Positions 23,450 to 37,500 are shown, counted from the stretch's first letter. The stretch is 56,296 nt of DNA from Intoshia linei (GCA_001642005.1 LWCA01000088.1:1-56296), one strand, 5' to 3'. The notes: generated from the letters alone by a model not told the origin. A program made the numbers and translations.

Positions 23450-26400
23450 ATGAATGCACGTATGATTATTAAAGGATACATTGATCAAATGTCATTGGCA
23501 TATAAAGGAATTAAAGTTTTACTAATGGACTCTTTTACGGTTTATTTTTATTTATTTTTTGCCATTGAATTAATCATTATTTGTAATTTTAGATTTCTGT
23601 CACAAGTGTTGTATTACCTCATTCAGAATTGATATCGAGATCATTTTATTTATTTGAAAATATAAAAAATATTAATGTTGGTTCACAAAAAACTACAATG
23701 GAAGGAATTGCGTGTGTTTGTTTTCTTCGGCCAACCCTAGATAATATTGATTTGTTATGTACAGAATTAAAAAAACCAACTTATGGATCGTATTATTTAT
23801 GTACTTTATTTTATTATTTTTAAAGCGTCCTGTCGCATATTATCAGGGGAAGGTGCAGTTGCAAAATTTATAATGATTACCATCATGTTTAAAAAATTTT
23901 CAAATTTTTGAAAAAAAAAGAAAGAAAAAAAGTTAATTTATCTATTTTTCGTCAAAACTGTGGCTGGCCAAGTTTAAAAACTCATTATGATTAATAATAT
24001 AAGCATTTATATCTTAAACCATTTGCATCCGGTTTGTTGACTTACATGCACCCTGATTATTTGATAGTACCAAATTAATGTTAATATTTTTAAAAATTTT
24101 TAAATTTTTATTTGTATATCTAGATTTTGTTAATAAAGTAAAACCACATTTTCTTAGAACATTAGCTAATGCTGATCGATATGAATTGGTCAAAAAAATT
24201 TCAGTAAGATTTTTTTTTTTAAAATTTTCTTTTAGACTGTATTTGCCGATTTCGTGCCATTGGAACCACATCTATTTACGTTAAATATGAATGTTTGTTT
24301 TTTTATTACTGTAATAATTTTTATTTTTAGAATATATACAAAGTATATGAATTAATTATCATTATTTTATTTATTATCATTTCAGCAAGGCCACTGGGAT
24401 CCTGATTCACTTTCTCATTGCAAAAATGCTCTTTTATCCTGTTCATGCGCCTTGAAATTGAATCCACTTGTCAGATATCAATTTAATTCACAAATGTCTT
24501 TGCAATTGGCGTCTGAACTACAGGTAATATTACTTTATTTAAGTTTAAAATGAGTTACAATAAAATTTTTCATGGGGCTCATGGTGCATATTAGGGTTGA
24601 CAATCGATAAAAATTTATAACGGTAATTACTTACTTATATAAAGTAATTTAGTTTAAAATGTATGTCTGTTTATTTATTACTTGATTTTGTTTTATTTAA
24701 GTAAGAGCCGTAGTGTTTGAAGAATATCCATTTCTAGTATAATTTTTCGATGGTGGTGTTTTATCGCAAATTTCATTTTTAGAGTCCGTCAAGCTCAAAA
24801 CCACAATTATCGTTTTTTTTAAAATTAATAGATATTGAAATACATGAAATTTATACTTGTTAATATTTTAATTACATTTGTATTAATAAAAAATTTTGCT
24901 TCAAATGTTTATGGTAAAACTGTTTTAGATTGCAATTTTACATTCTGAAGAAATTAATACCACCGAAACTTATCACCATAATGCAACAATTATTATTTTA
25001 GACAGAAATATTGATTTAATTTCTCCTATTCTTACACAGGTAAAATTAGTACTCAAAAAATGATTAGGGTATGAAACTAATTTAAAATGTTATTAATTTT
25101 TTTATTCCACATTTCTAAATTATCATTTTAATGTTATTTACATGTCTTAATTGAATTTATGAACAATTTTTAAAAGGGTACATGATAATTCTTAATATTT
25201 TATATTAAAAATTTATTTTTATAAATCTAATATTAGTGGACATATCAAGCAGTAATACATGAAATTTTTGGAATTGACAATAATAAAATTTCTTCGAAAA
25301 ATGTTGCTCAAGGTTATACTTCCAATGCCAAAGAATCATTTGAATTTATTGTCAACCATGATGTGGATGAATTTTATATGATGGTATATCTATTCTTTAA
25401 AAATTAAATCAGGGCTTTCATGACTTTGTTTAAAATACCAAGTTTTGCACTTGAATATAGAGTGTTTCTTAAATTTTATATGATAATTTAAAGTTTTAGT
25501 TTCAAATTGTTTGGAAATTGTGTTATATGGTTAGCATTATGCAGAGAAATAAAGTATAAATGTTGTCTTTCTTAAATCACATGTAATATAAACTATATGT
25601 GAATAAGTTAAACGCTTTTCCGAATAGTTAACAGAATAATCTATTTTAACCAAATTCTAAGGATGAAATTTACTTTTATCTCTGTCTAGCGATAATAATT
25701 AATTTCAACATTTAGAATCGATATAAAAATATCGGAGATGTTTCTATTATCATAACCAAATCTATACAATCTTTAAAAAATAAAGAACCAGAAATTGTAA
25801 AAGATGCCAGTATAAATGATATGAAGGTTTCGTATGTGTTTTATATGTAGTCATTATATATAGAATCATATAAAACGTCACCAAATTTTCCAAAATAATA
25901 TAAACATTTGCACAAATCATATGAAACTTATAAATGAAGTGACCAACATAACAAAATACTTGGTTGATATTGCTAAAATTGAACAATCTATAATTTTTAA
26001 ACTTGAAAGTCAAGATAAAAATTATCAGGTAATGTCTTTTTAAAGCTAATGAGGAAAGAAACGTTGGTATTTCTTTGGTTTTTCAATTTATAAATATTTT
26101 TTATCTTAATGGATTCGAGACCCACCTGAAAACACGGCATTCAAAATTAATAAAATATTAAAAATGTAGTAACATGTTACAAAAAATTTCTTTCAAGTGT
26201 ATTATTTCCCATCCGTTCCTATGAAAATCGTTTGACATGCATCATACAATGTTTCGAAATCACTGTCTTTACATTTACTTGTAGTGCAGTGGTTCCCGAT
26301 TAAAATAGTGTACGGACCCCATTTCAAAATATATATTTTTTTGGGCCCTAAAGGAAACATGAAATATAAAATATTTATGAAAAAATTAAAGGTTTTTTCT

Positions 26401-27782
26401 CATACGATATTGTAAAATGGTGTTTTTCAAAATAATAATGGAAAAAGGGGATTTTCCATTAAGGGTATGTAAAATAGTATTTTTATTTTGGGGTTGAAAT
26501 AAGATATTTTTTCTCATAAGATTTGGTAAAATAGTGCTTTTCAAAAAAATATTGGAAAAGGGGAGTTTTATTTTTGGGTTTAATTATGAGGATTTTTCAA
26601 ATATATATCGGTAAAAGTCGATTTTTCCTGAGGGTTTGAAATGATATTTTTTATTAATGGTGAAATAAAAGTGGGATTTTTGAGATAATAATGTAAAAGT
26701 TATCTAGGCTTTTGGGTAAATTTTTAAAAACTGAAAACTCCGTAATAAATATTGAACATTGTCCTATAAAAATAAAAAAATTTTGATCAAATTTTTTTTA
26801 TATTTTATTTCAATTTCACGGACTCAATGGGTCCAGGAACCCCAATTTAAAACCACTGATTTAATGTCTCGAATGTCGTCTACTGTAAGACATTGGATTG
26901 TATTTTTTAATAAATTTTAATAAATTTTTATTTTAATTATAGAATGTAATATCAGTCATTAAAAACAAGAAAATATCCAATTTAAACGCTTTGAGATTGT
27001 GTTTAATATATTTAATAAGTGATTTGTCCAAAACAAAAGAGTTGGCTAAACAGTTTTTGACGAGAAATCAAACCTCTTACCAATACAAACTTGTATCCTT
27101 TTTATGAATTTATTTATTTTTTATTATTTAGTTTATTTCTAAAGTATTAAATACTTCTAAAAATTCTATATTTAAAAATCGTTATTTTAAAGATAAAACC
27201 ATAAAAACAGAAGAGGTATATTTTTTAATTATGTAGTTTGTATGGGTAATTACATGTGTTTAGAATCCAGTAAATATATTTGATCGTAAGCAAAGTGTAT
27301 TGGTAAATATTGTTAAAAAATTACATTACAATTCTCTTGATATTGAAAAATATCCATTTACCACTTGCATTCATGAATCTAACACTGAAAGGTACTTTTA
27401 TTATTTTAATCTATATGTATTTTTTGATTTTAATTTTCTTTTGGATATTTTTAATATTTTAAAGTTGAATATTTTCCATTTATTAAAAATCTTTTTAGTA
27501 TATCAAATATTATTGTTTTTATTGTTGGCGGTGCAACTTATGCCGAATCATTAGAAATACACAACTTAAACTTGGAAAATAAAAAATTTACCACCCTTCT
27601 TGGAAGCACAAATATTCATAATTTCAACAAGTAATTTTTTTTTGTTTTAAAATACTTTTTTAGTCTGATTAATGAAATGAATAATTAAATTGTTTTTGTT
27701 TATTAAATTTTTACTTTATAGTTTTCATTATACTTGTATTATACAATGCAATATCAATAATACAAAATTAAAGAGAGAATAA
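23450..27782 (+). CDS. VPS45: Vacuolar protein sorting-associated protein 45 (Sec1/Munc18 family)
   Basis: VPS45 is the SM protein that binds syntaxin-type SNAREs at the trans-Golgi/endosome and promotes membrane fusion. Fourteen exons join in phase to 553 residues (human 570): 23450-23539, 23593-23800, 24124-24203, 24236-24292, 24386-24523, 24929-25039, 25237-25383, 25716-25826, 25864-26028, 26943-27092, 27132-27215, 27264-27391, 27499-27630, 27722-27782. Recognisable stretches are KVLLMDSFT at the N-terminus, CFLRPTLDNIDLL, PHLFTLNM, QGHWDPDSL, IIILDRNIDLISPILTQWTY (domain 2 start) and IIVFIVGGATYAESLEIHNL near the end. I chose the second of two adjacent ATGs because MNARMIIKGYIDQM aligns with the family start. 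The intron 24204-24235 is only 32 bp. The intron 26029-26942 carries a hAT-like element. Confidence 0.96.
26287..26858. mobile_element. hAT-like element with internal degenerate tandem repeat, in a VPS45 intron
   Basis: The left end CAGTGGTTCCCGATTAAAA faces a right end TTTAAAACCACTG; target flanks match only 5 of 8. The interior (about 26390-26740) repeats a unit of roughly 95-110 bp built around GTAAAATAGTG-TTTTTCAAAA and TTTTCC-TTAAGGGT. Related units occur in opposite orientation at about 42900-43240. Confidence 0.6.
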
Positions 27783-27988
27783 GAGGCATACCTCACTTTA
27801 TAAACGTAACAACAGTTTATTACATTGCGTCTATGTAACTAACACGCACTCGAAACGAATTTGTTCATTAAAATAAGGTTTTCCTGGACTGGACCAAATT
27901 CTGGGTACACTCAGGATTAATTAGAAATTGCTTGAATACTTATCAACACCTTTAAACCCATAATTTATTGAATATTACTGAATCACTA

Positions 27989-28532
27989 TAGAGTTTCTCA
28001 TCAATATAAATTTTTAAGTAAATAAGACTAAGATTTATAGAGTATTTGAGAACAGGCTGATTATTGTAATGGATAATGTTAGGTTTCACCAGTGCAGAAA
28101 TAATTTCTTTATTGAGAAGAGAAAATGTAGAACAAATATTCTTACCACCCTATAGTTCTGACTTGAATCCTATTGAAAACTTATTCAGCGTAATAAAACC
28201 ACGCAACACGCGTCATAGGGCTAACACTCGAATTAGTTTAGTTACAAATATACAATTAGTTTTAGAAGAAATTAAAACAGAGCCTCTATTTTTCTCAATA
28301 CCTATAGATCCATGTGGAACAAAGTCAATATAATATTCAAAAGACAAGAAAACTAATGTGTAATACATACATTTTCATACATGTATTCATTTTAATTAAA
28401 ACTTTTAAATTTAGTCATAGACATTTTAATTCTTGTAAGATTATCATTAATCACTTCTACACTTGTTTGATGCTATATTGACACTTGACACTATATTGAT
28501 GAAAATAAAATTTATATTCATGAGAAACTCTG
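27989..28532 (+). mobile_element. Short Tc1/IS630-type element with transposase C-terminus
   Basis: The terminal repeats TAGAGTTTCTCAT-AATATAAATTTT (left) and their complement (right, starting CAGAGTTTCTCATGAATATA when read inward) are flanked by TA on both sides. The plus strand encodes MDNVRFH, then after a frameshift ENVEQIFLPPYSSDLNPIEN followed by FSVIK. These are the second Asp and the Glu regions of an IS630/Tc1-like DDE transposase, about 34 residues apart. At 544 bp it is an internally deleted copy lacking the N-terminal half. Confidence 0.85.
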
Positions 28533-28619
28533 TAATATTTAATAACTATTAGTGACAAATTTATAATCATAAATGTCAGTACATTACAATAAAATTAAAA
28601 TCTTTGTACAAGTAATTTT

Positions 28620-30873
28620 ATGGAAAAAACTGTAAGTATTTTGGTTCTTGGTGATATTGGACGAAGTCCGCGTATGCAATATCATGCTTATTCTTTTTTA
28701 AAGCGTGATTATAAAGTTCAATTAATTGGATATCTCGGTAATTTTTTAACTTGTGATGTAGTCTGTTAAAATTTGAAACGTGTTAAATTTTCCTACTACA
28801 AGTACTGCATATGAAGTATACTATATCGCGATAGTATTAATTTAAGTTTCTCGAATGTTATTCATTATTCAATTTTAAAGACGTTATGAATAAGTCTGAG
28901 TAAATACGAAATAATTTACAACAATATTGAAATCTTACCTGGCGTTTTCGTAAAATTCAATTTTATTAATCTGATAAACCGTAACCTTCTTAATTTGATC
29001 TTATTATTTAGGTTTCAATTCATTTGATTTTTTTAGAATCACGAATATTTGAAAACTTAATGAACGAAAGACATCTTACCGTATTGCCAGTTAAAACATT
29101 AACTTTTTTAAATTGTAATTTTTGAAACGGAATGGGACCATCATTACCGAAAAGGATTTTATTCTTGTAATTCATCATTTTTTAATGCGGTTAATTTCAG
29201 TGTTTTACATTTAATTCTATTGTATCTAAAAATCTGACAGTAATTCTCAAACTGGCTAGATATTAACATTTTGAAGGTGCATTTGAAATTTGAGCATTTA
29301 ATATAAAATTGTTTTTGTAAAATTACTCCAAAAATATAAAACTGCCCACTAGAAATGAAAAAAATTGGGTATAATTAAATTCATAAAATATTTCAGATTA
29401 AAAAATGATAATTTTGTATTGAATTATACCGTCAGTTAAAATGGCTTCTTATTCCTGTTTTAATATTTAAATGAATATATTTTTATACTCTTTATCATTA
29501 GATTTACCAACCATATTTCGAATTCTTCTTAAATCATTATGGCTTTTTTTCTCTTTAATTTTCACCCTACTAAAATCAAAGCATAGCAATTACTTTCTAG
29601 TGCAAGTATATTTTTAACTAATAGGTTTTGTTCATATTTTTTTAGAATCCACCATGTTTCCCGTCACTTGTCGTTGTTTATCTTTTATGTAAAATCAGAG
29701 GTACAGTATTGATATGTGATTGGCACAATTATACCTGGTCTATCCTTGATCTACAATATATGACGGGTTTCTTCACATCTTATATTAGGAGCTTTGAATT
29801 TTTTCTTGGACGCTTAGCACATAAAAATATATGTGTTAGTAAAGCAATGCGTGAAGATTTGTGGATTCATAATATACAGTAGTTTCAAAATAAACCTTGG
29901 TTTAGTTATATATTCTAGTTCTTCCGTTTTGTATGATCGACCTCATGAAAAATATAAGAAATTGCAAGAGTATGAACGCAAATCATTAAAAAAAACTTTT
30001 CTATCAAAGTAAGACATGTAGTATTTTATCAATCTCTAGAACTCGATTGCAGTTTGAATTTGACTTTGAATTGGCGGCTAAAGAGAATTGTGCTTTTTTA
30101 ATCAGTAGTACAAGTTGGACTAGTATTTTTTTATTTAAATTATTAAAAATTAAATTTCATTACCTTTTTAGTCGATGAAAAGTTTGATACATTATTGGAT
30201 GCCTTGATTGGTTTACTTAGTAAATATCATCAATATTCTTGCTTTTAGAGTATGATGAAATAAAAAACAGAAATGTTTTGAATATACCAACATTATTGGT
30301 AGTAATTACTGGTAAAGGCCATTTAAAAAGTCGCTACGAAAATACTATCAAAAATTTACGTTTAAAAAATATTACATTTATTATGCCTTGGCTGTCTGAA
30401 ATGGATTATATCGATATTTTAGGTTAATTTAAATTTATTTTTTTTACAAATTATTCTAATATACTAAATTAGCGGCTTGTGACTTGGGAGTATGTTTACA
30501 TGCTTCAACTAGCAAATTGGATCTACCTATGAAAGTTTTGGACATGTTTGGGTCTAATTTACCTGTTTTGGCTTTAAATTACGATTGGTTAATTTTTAAT
30601 TTATTTTTGATGCTATTTAAACCTTTTAGTTTGGATGAATTGGTTATCAATGAATATAATGGCTATACTTTTGAAACATCTCATGATCTTTGCATTCACA
30701 TTATGGTATAAATTTATTTTTGACAATTTAAGTATGTTTAGAATATGCTATCAAATTTCCCTAATAATTCGTCTAAGCTAAATCAAATTCGGGATAATAT
30801 AGAAGACTTTTTAAGTACAGAAACTTGGGATAGTAATTGGAATAATGTAATGAAAAACATATTAATTGATTAA
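28620..30873 (+). CDS. ALG1: Chitobiosyldiphosphodolichol beta-mannosyltransferase ALG1
   Basis: ALG1 adds the first mannose from GDP-mannose to dolichol-PP-GlcNAc2 on the cytosolic face of the ER. Eleven exons join in phase to 413 residues (human 464): 28620-28737, 29037-29114, 29502-29605, 29646-29878, 29919-30008, 30040-30122, 30172-30210, 30249-30422, 30473-30587, 30630-30705, 30742-30873. Key stretches are [13 protein letters not shown] near the N-terminus, [76 protein letters not shown] (nucleotide-sugar binding GT-B half) and NMLSNFPNN. The usual N-terminal membrane anchor is absent: the ATG lies only 8 codons before the GDIGRSP block. Most introns are 31-50 bp. AATAAA follows at 30924. 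Confidence 0.95.
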
Positions 30874-31513
30874 CAGTTAAATAACGTAATGTTGAATGAT
30901 CTGTTGAATATTCATTGTCTAAAAATAAATAGTTAATTTAAATTATTTTAATAGCAATTTAGTTTTATTTATAGCAAGGCGCCTGATATACCATTCTTTG
31001 AATCTTCTGAATCAGTGGTTCTCAACAGGAGAAACTTCCCTCTAAGGGACAATTTTACTATTTGAAGAAGAAATTGAAAATTCAGAAATTAATTCATAAT
31101 TCGAGTAATCTAGTTTTAGTCGAAAGATGCATATGCTCAAAATTCTCATTAATCATCGTTATAAACACTATTCTAATATATTTCTAATACATAATGGGGT
31201 GCATGAAAAAAATAATGGCTCAATGGGAATAAGAAAAAATTAGTTGAAATCCACTATTCTAAAGTGTAAAATTGAAAATTTAACTTGAAAATCAATTATA
31301 AATTTTGGATGAAATATAATACGGGTTATTATTCACAATTCATTATTTTTAATGGATTTTCATTTATATTCCCAAAATGGAGTCCACAAAGATTGGCCAT
31401 CCGTGTTTGAAAAAAAAATAATAATTTCCGTGATCCCTCAAACATTTTATACACCCAGTCTAAACCGAACATTGCAGTGACAACTGATTTAGGACGGAAT
31501 GTTTTTTTATCCT
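30874..31513. mobile_element. Intergenic region with a hAT-like MITE (about 31013-31256)
   Basis: CAGTGGTTCTCAAC at 31013 and the partly complementary GTTGAAATCCACTA ending at 31256 form imperfect inverted ends (11/14). They are flanked by TTCTGAAT and TTCTAAAG (6/8). The rest of the interval, between the convergent ALG1 and MyTH4-FERM gene ends, shows nothing recognisable. Confidence 0.5.
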
Positions 31514-34500
31514 TTAAAGTTTAAAATAAACATTATTAGTACAAAATGTTACAAAATCGCCGCAAAAAGAATGATTAATAAATCTGGTTTTTTGTATTTT
31601 GAAGGGTAAAATTGTTTTTATTTTAATTAATAGTAAACGTACGTCATATTTAGTATGAGATGATATTTGAATGTTTTGATTGTTTATGGTATTAATGTTT
31701 AGAAGCATCTGCTCTTCGAATGGTGTTTTCATTTTTTTTTCCAACTTTAGAGATTTTATTTCATCAATTTTATACGAATTGACAGATTTCTATGTAAATA
31801 TATTAAAAATTAAAAAAAGTGTTTCTTACATTATTTATTATTACAAAATTTGTATTGTTAATAGCTAATAAATGATCTTCTGGTGAATTCGACATCTAAA
31901 TTTTGATTAAAAATAATAAATGGCAAACAGTGTTTCAGTAATATACTAGACTAGCTTGCCGAGAACACTCTTATTATACCAAAAAAATAAATTCACGTTG
32001 AAAATCTAACTTAAAAATTCTACTATTCACTATTATCCATAAACAAGTGGTTCCCAAACTTGTTTCAGGTGGAACCATCATATGACATTACTATTGAAAA
32101 TCTAACTTAAAAATCCTACTATTCACTATTATCAATTCTTTAAAGGATGTTTCCAAATTTGTTTCAGGTGGAACTGTCATATCACATTACTTTTTACTTT
32201 AAAGTGAATTATTCCATCTTAATTTTTTTAACACATTTGTGTAAAAGAATTTTAAAAACAATTTATTCCCATTTTTAATTTATTAGACAGAATGTGTGTA
32301 TAATATTAAAAATAAAAGAAAAACAGTCCAATCCTAAAAATTGTCATAAATAGCATAAATTCCAGCAAAATAAAATTAAGAAACCTATTTTGTCATTTTC
32401 AATGTGATGACATATATTCAGTATCAATTTAATAAATAAATCCTAAAAATTGTCATAAATAGCATAAATTCCAGAAAAAATAAAATTATAAACTATTTTG
32501 TTATTTTGAGTGTGATGATATATATTCAGAACCCATTTAATAAATACTTAAAAATATCAATTGTGTATTAATAATTTAATTGAATAATTAATTTTACCAT
32601 TATTGCAAATGATTGTAATATGAAAATGATTGATGTTAAAAATCCGTCCATACTTTTGGCCTTTTTTCTTATGAATGTTATTTTTCTTTTTAGCATTTTC
32701 AAATTAAGTTAAATTAAGCTAGTATCAAAACTTTTATAAATTCGTTGCCGTAAATATTGTTCAAAATGTATGGAAAATGAAAATTTGAAATTTTTTATGT
32801 GTGTTAACAGGATACAACTGTACAATCTGTAATTTTTTTTAAATTCTAGGGCTGTTTTCAAAAAAAAAAAGAAGGGAATTTGGAGTTTTGGCCATGAAGG
32901 TATAATTTTTTTAAATTTAAATTTATGATAATGTTTATGATGTTAAAATCCGCATTAGCGTATATATTTTTTAAATTCTCCAATCGTTTAATTTTCAAAA
33001 AGAGGGACAATAGGGGTTTTTGACCCTTAAGATGTGAAATTGGGAGGTTGAAATTTATCTTATTATACGCCCGGAAAAAACTGTAATTGAAATGTGGTCT
33101 TTAAAAAATTCTAAGAGTGCTAGTTATTTTAAAAAAGTAACACACACAGACAGACAAAAATCGCGTCGCATTTTATATAAGTTAGGATAAGTTTGTATAC
33201 GTATTAATAATGTTCCCTTTAAAACAGGGTTTTCCAACAAGCGGGATAGACTTTTGAAAATTGGATTATGCAACCGTTTTCAGTTGACATGCATGACTCA
33301 AATTATATTAAATTAAATTTAAATGGAATGAAAATATAAATAATAATTTTATTTGATAATTCACCTTATAGATTGAAAGTGATGATAATATACCTTAACA
33401 TTTTGAAAAATGAATCCATACAATGGCCATTTAGAAAGAATATTAAGAAATAGTCTTTGTAAATACAAACTATCATGTTCTAAGTGTGTATTAAAATGTT
33501 GATTAGCTTGATAAATCCTAGAAACCCACTCATTGGTGGGTAATTTAGCGACCGTTTCAATATATTTTGGAAGTATTTTTTTAATATATTTTTTAGTGGA
33601 GTTCAAACTTGAAAATTTTTGAACAATAGCAGATAAAATACTAATTTGATTGCAAATACCATTCTTTGATAGATTATTAGGTACATCAGCAATATAATAT
33701 CCTGATAAATAGTAATTCATTACCTATACAGTAGGTATAATTAAGTAAATTATTGAGATAATACCTGATTAAACTGTTCATTTATATGAAAATCGTTTCG
33801 TAAATTTTTCAAATCAAATTTGTCCAAATTGTGGACTTTTATTATTAGATATATCGGTCTACCCTTTTTGTAGTTTATGTCATGTAAATTTTTAACATCA
33901 TTGATGTAATCATTTAAGAGCAAAGGTATTTTACATTTATTATTTGATTTAGTATCATGAAATATCATGTAAACTTTGTAATTTTCTATTGTATCATCTT
34001 CTTCAAATGGATAACATTTATTATATTTTAGTAATATGTCTCTAGCGGTCTAAATTATCAATTTGAATTTTTTAATTTTTATATTTGAATTTTTTAATTA
34101 ATATACTAGTTTAATATATTACAAAAAAGTGCCCGGTATATATAAAAACATTGTTATACATAGTTATTATATTGTTATAATCTTTTGTTAAATTTTACTT
34201 TGTGAGAAACTTTTCAAAAAAATTAAAAAAACACAGTAAATAGTAAATTCCTGATTACCAAATACAAAATCTTTTGATAAATTTTTTTGCTCATATGTGT
34301 ACTCATATTTTAAGATTAATTCTGCCATACATTTGTAAACCTTAACCGAAATATCGTCTTGATTCATCTTACAATCCTCCCTCTCATCAATGACTAAACA
34401 TGTTTTCAATTGGTCTCATTTAATTTTTAACTTCGGAAAAGTTTAATTACTTTTCTACAAGTACAAGTTGTTATCTAGCGAATAATATTCTACTTTATAT

Positions 34501-37500
34501 AATTACCGATAATGATTGAATTTTGCAAGTAAAACACTTTTCACTTATGAGATATATATTTTCTTGATAAATGACTGAATTCTAAAAATGATAATTATAA
34601 CAAAATTAATTGATTCAGTTCAATATCTAAAATGGAGATTCTACATGAGTGGGATCACAATCTTGCGAATTTGATTATTTATGGGGCGATCATAATTTTT
34701 TAAAAAAAATCACCCTACGCAAAGCAGAACCTACCAAACTAGAGGCCCCGAAAATGAGAAATAAGTTCCTATAAAGATTTTTCGCAAATGACCCCCATCC
34801 ATCCTCCAAGACACTTGACTAGAAATTTAATTTAATTTAAAATTTAACATACAAAATAGTTATTATACTCAATAATATACTTTTTTAATGCTTTGTTGGG
34901 GAAAAATTATGATTTAATTTTTTATCAAAATCCAATAAATAATTACATCGTCGATCAAAATAATTAATTCCAATAAAATGAAAAAAAATGGGTTAAATTA
35001 CACTGATCTAGTGATTATCTTGCAAAGAATTTTTTTAAATTAAATGTGTCAATCAATATGAAAAAAATAATTAAAATACATGTTAATATTAAATAATTAT
35101 ACACGTATCAATAAATTAATACAGGGGTTCCCACACTTTCTTCACCGCGAACCGGTAATTTACTAAAAAATTTCTCGCCACCCACTAAAATGAAATTACT
35201 AGTAAAATTTAAAAAAATACTATAATATAAATTTAAAAATTAAAAAACATTATTTACATACATTAAATGTATTTATATTATATTTTAATTTGAAATATTT
35301 TCAAAAAAATTTTCCACGACCGTCAAGATTCAAGATTAAAAAATCAATGAAATTTAGAATATAAAATATCTATTGACATCTAATTTGAATATGTGAGACT
35401 ATAAAAAATAAATTAAAATTACGTAATTACCAATATATTGTTAAATTCCTTTTTTGACAAGTTATTTTGGTACAATTTAGTTTCAGGTACTTGTAAATGG
35501 TATATTATTGACTGTATCAAATCTAAATGTCAATTTTATTTTAAATTGAAAATGTTCTGAAATGAAGGAATGAAAGTCAGACAAAGTGATAAAAATATAA
35601 AAAATAAAATAAGCATTATTTTTAGCACATGTCAATGGAAGTAAACGTGTCATAATTAAATTAAAAGTAAAGTTTTTAAAAAACCTTACAAAGCTGGTAT
35701 GTAAATAATACAATTATTTTATATTACAATTTTTCCTTGTTTATAATTTATAATGAATTTATTAGAAAATTTTAATTATTGGATAAGGTAGATTATAATG
35801 GGTGATTTTTACGGTACCCCTAGATATATTTCAATGAGAGGGCCTTTTTTCCAAAAACTTGAGTAGTAAACATTACACTAAAAATAAATAATTCTCATTG
35901 AAAATGTATTTTATAGATTCAGAGTTGTCGCGAGGTAGGTCTTAATTAAATTTAAATTACCTTTGTATGGTGGATATATAATATTCTTTGCTGTATATAG
36001 AAAATCCTTTACAGCATTTATAAGTCGAATCGATGGTAAGAAATATAAAGTTAATATATATAATTGCACAAAACCCATATGAACACTTTCCCTAAATTAA
36101 TCAAATTACATGAGATCAAAAATGGTTTCTGACATAAATGGTACTATACAAAAATAAATTATTAATACAATAATGTAATAATTATAATGTAGTAATACAG
36201 ATTTTATAAAAACTTAATATTAATGAAAAATTTAAACAGTACGCTTCCAAGCTATAATTATCTATCAATTGTTTGCAAATTTGACAAATTATTTCATCTT
36301 TTAGGTATGAGCACTGCTTAGATTTCTAAAAAATATAATATAAAATTAATTATTGAGTTTTATAGGAGTATTTCGTGATCGTCAAACATTTTATCATTGA
36401 CTATATTTACAATCGCGGTACTATAATGTTTCAAATTGACAAACGGATGAGTTTATAATGCAGTGATTAATAATTAGTGTCTCAGGGTCCCTAGGGTGCG
36501 AAACTGAGGGTTCGTGCGACGAAACTAAAATAATAGTAAATTACTTTTAATGGCCACATGACCAATTCATATTTATTTTTCTTTTGCGAATCTTCCATAA
36601 ATGTGTGAATGTCTAAATTTTGTATTTAATATGGGTAACATTATGTATGGTATAACATAAAATTAATTTAAGTATTTATTTTATACATAATACACGTTCG
36701 ACCATCTTCTTGTTGCAGTTACCGAAAAGTGCATACTACACCAGGGCCGTGGACAGGGGGCTAGGGGCCATATAGCCCGGGCCTACAATGATGAGCGACC
36801 TACTTTTTAAATTTATTAATAGTTAATGTTGGAAAATGTCTTAAGTATACAAAAATTTCGACAACCAATGTGATTTCCAAAGGTTATTTTTAATTTTATA
36901 TAATGAACGATCGATTAAGCAATGCATGAGGTCCTTTTGTAAAAAATTTTTTATATGGGCCTATAATTTCCATCTGGCCCTGGCCGACTTCTGGCTCTCA
37001 ACGGTGTAGTAACTACAGACGTGCATACATAATACAATATTTTCAATAATAAATATCCATTCTAAAAAATTCTTAAAATAGTTTCCGAGTAGCGGAAAGC
37101 GGAACTAGCTAGCGCTTCAAGCTTAATTATGTTATGTGGCAGAACTCTGTAATATGCTGTATAAATTTCCATATAATTACATTTAAAAGATCTAACAGCC
37201 AATTTATTAATATGAGGATCATTAAAATTAATTAAAGAATCTTTGAGATAACCCTAAATATATATAAAAGTATTATACGTGGATAATATTAACTACATAC
37301 AGACTTGGTGTATATTTTATTAAGTCATTTATTTTCCTTTTAAAGAGAAAACCATTCGAAAACCATCTAAAATTTTCAAAAAAATAGGCGCAGTGCATAA
37401 TATATATCCCCAATAAATAAATGTGCCAATATTAAAATATTAACTTTGGAAAAAGTCCTGGGAACTCGTATCAATCCTTAAAAAAAGGATGACAAATAAT

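Noticed and set aside
35121-35340. A complete hAT element beginning CAGGGGTTCCCACACTT
   Set aside because: Only the left end is convincing; no complementary right end or target duplication was found nearby.
35483-35713. Minus-strand 76-codon open frame
   Set aside because: Phe/Ile/Thr low-complexity, no domain match, and the flanking MyTH4/FERM exons already join in phase without it.
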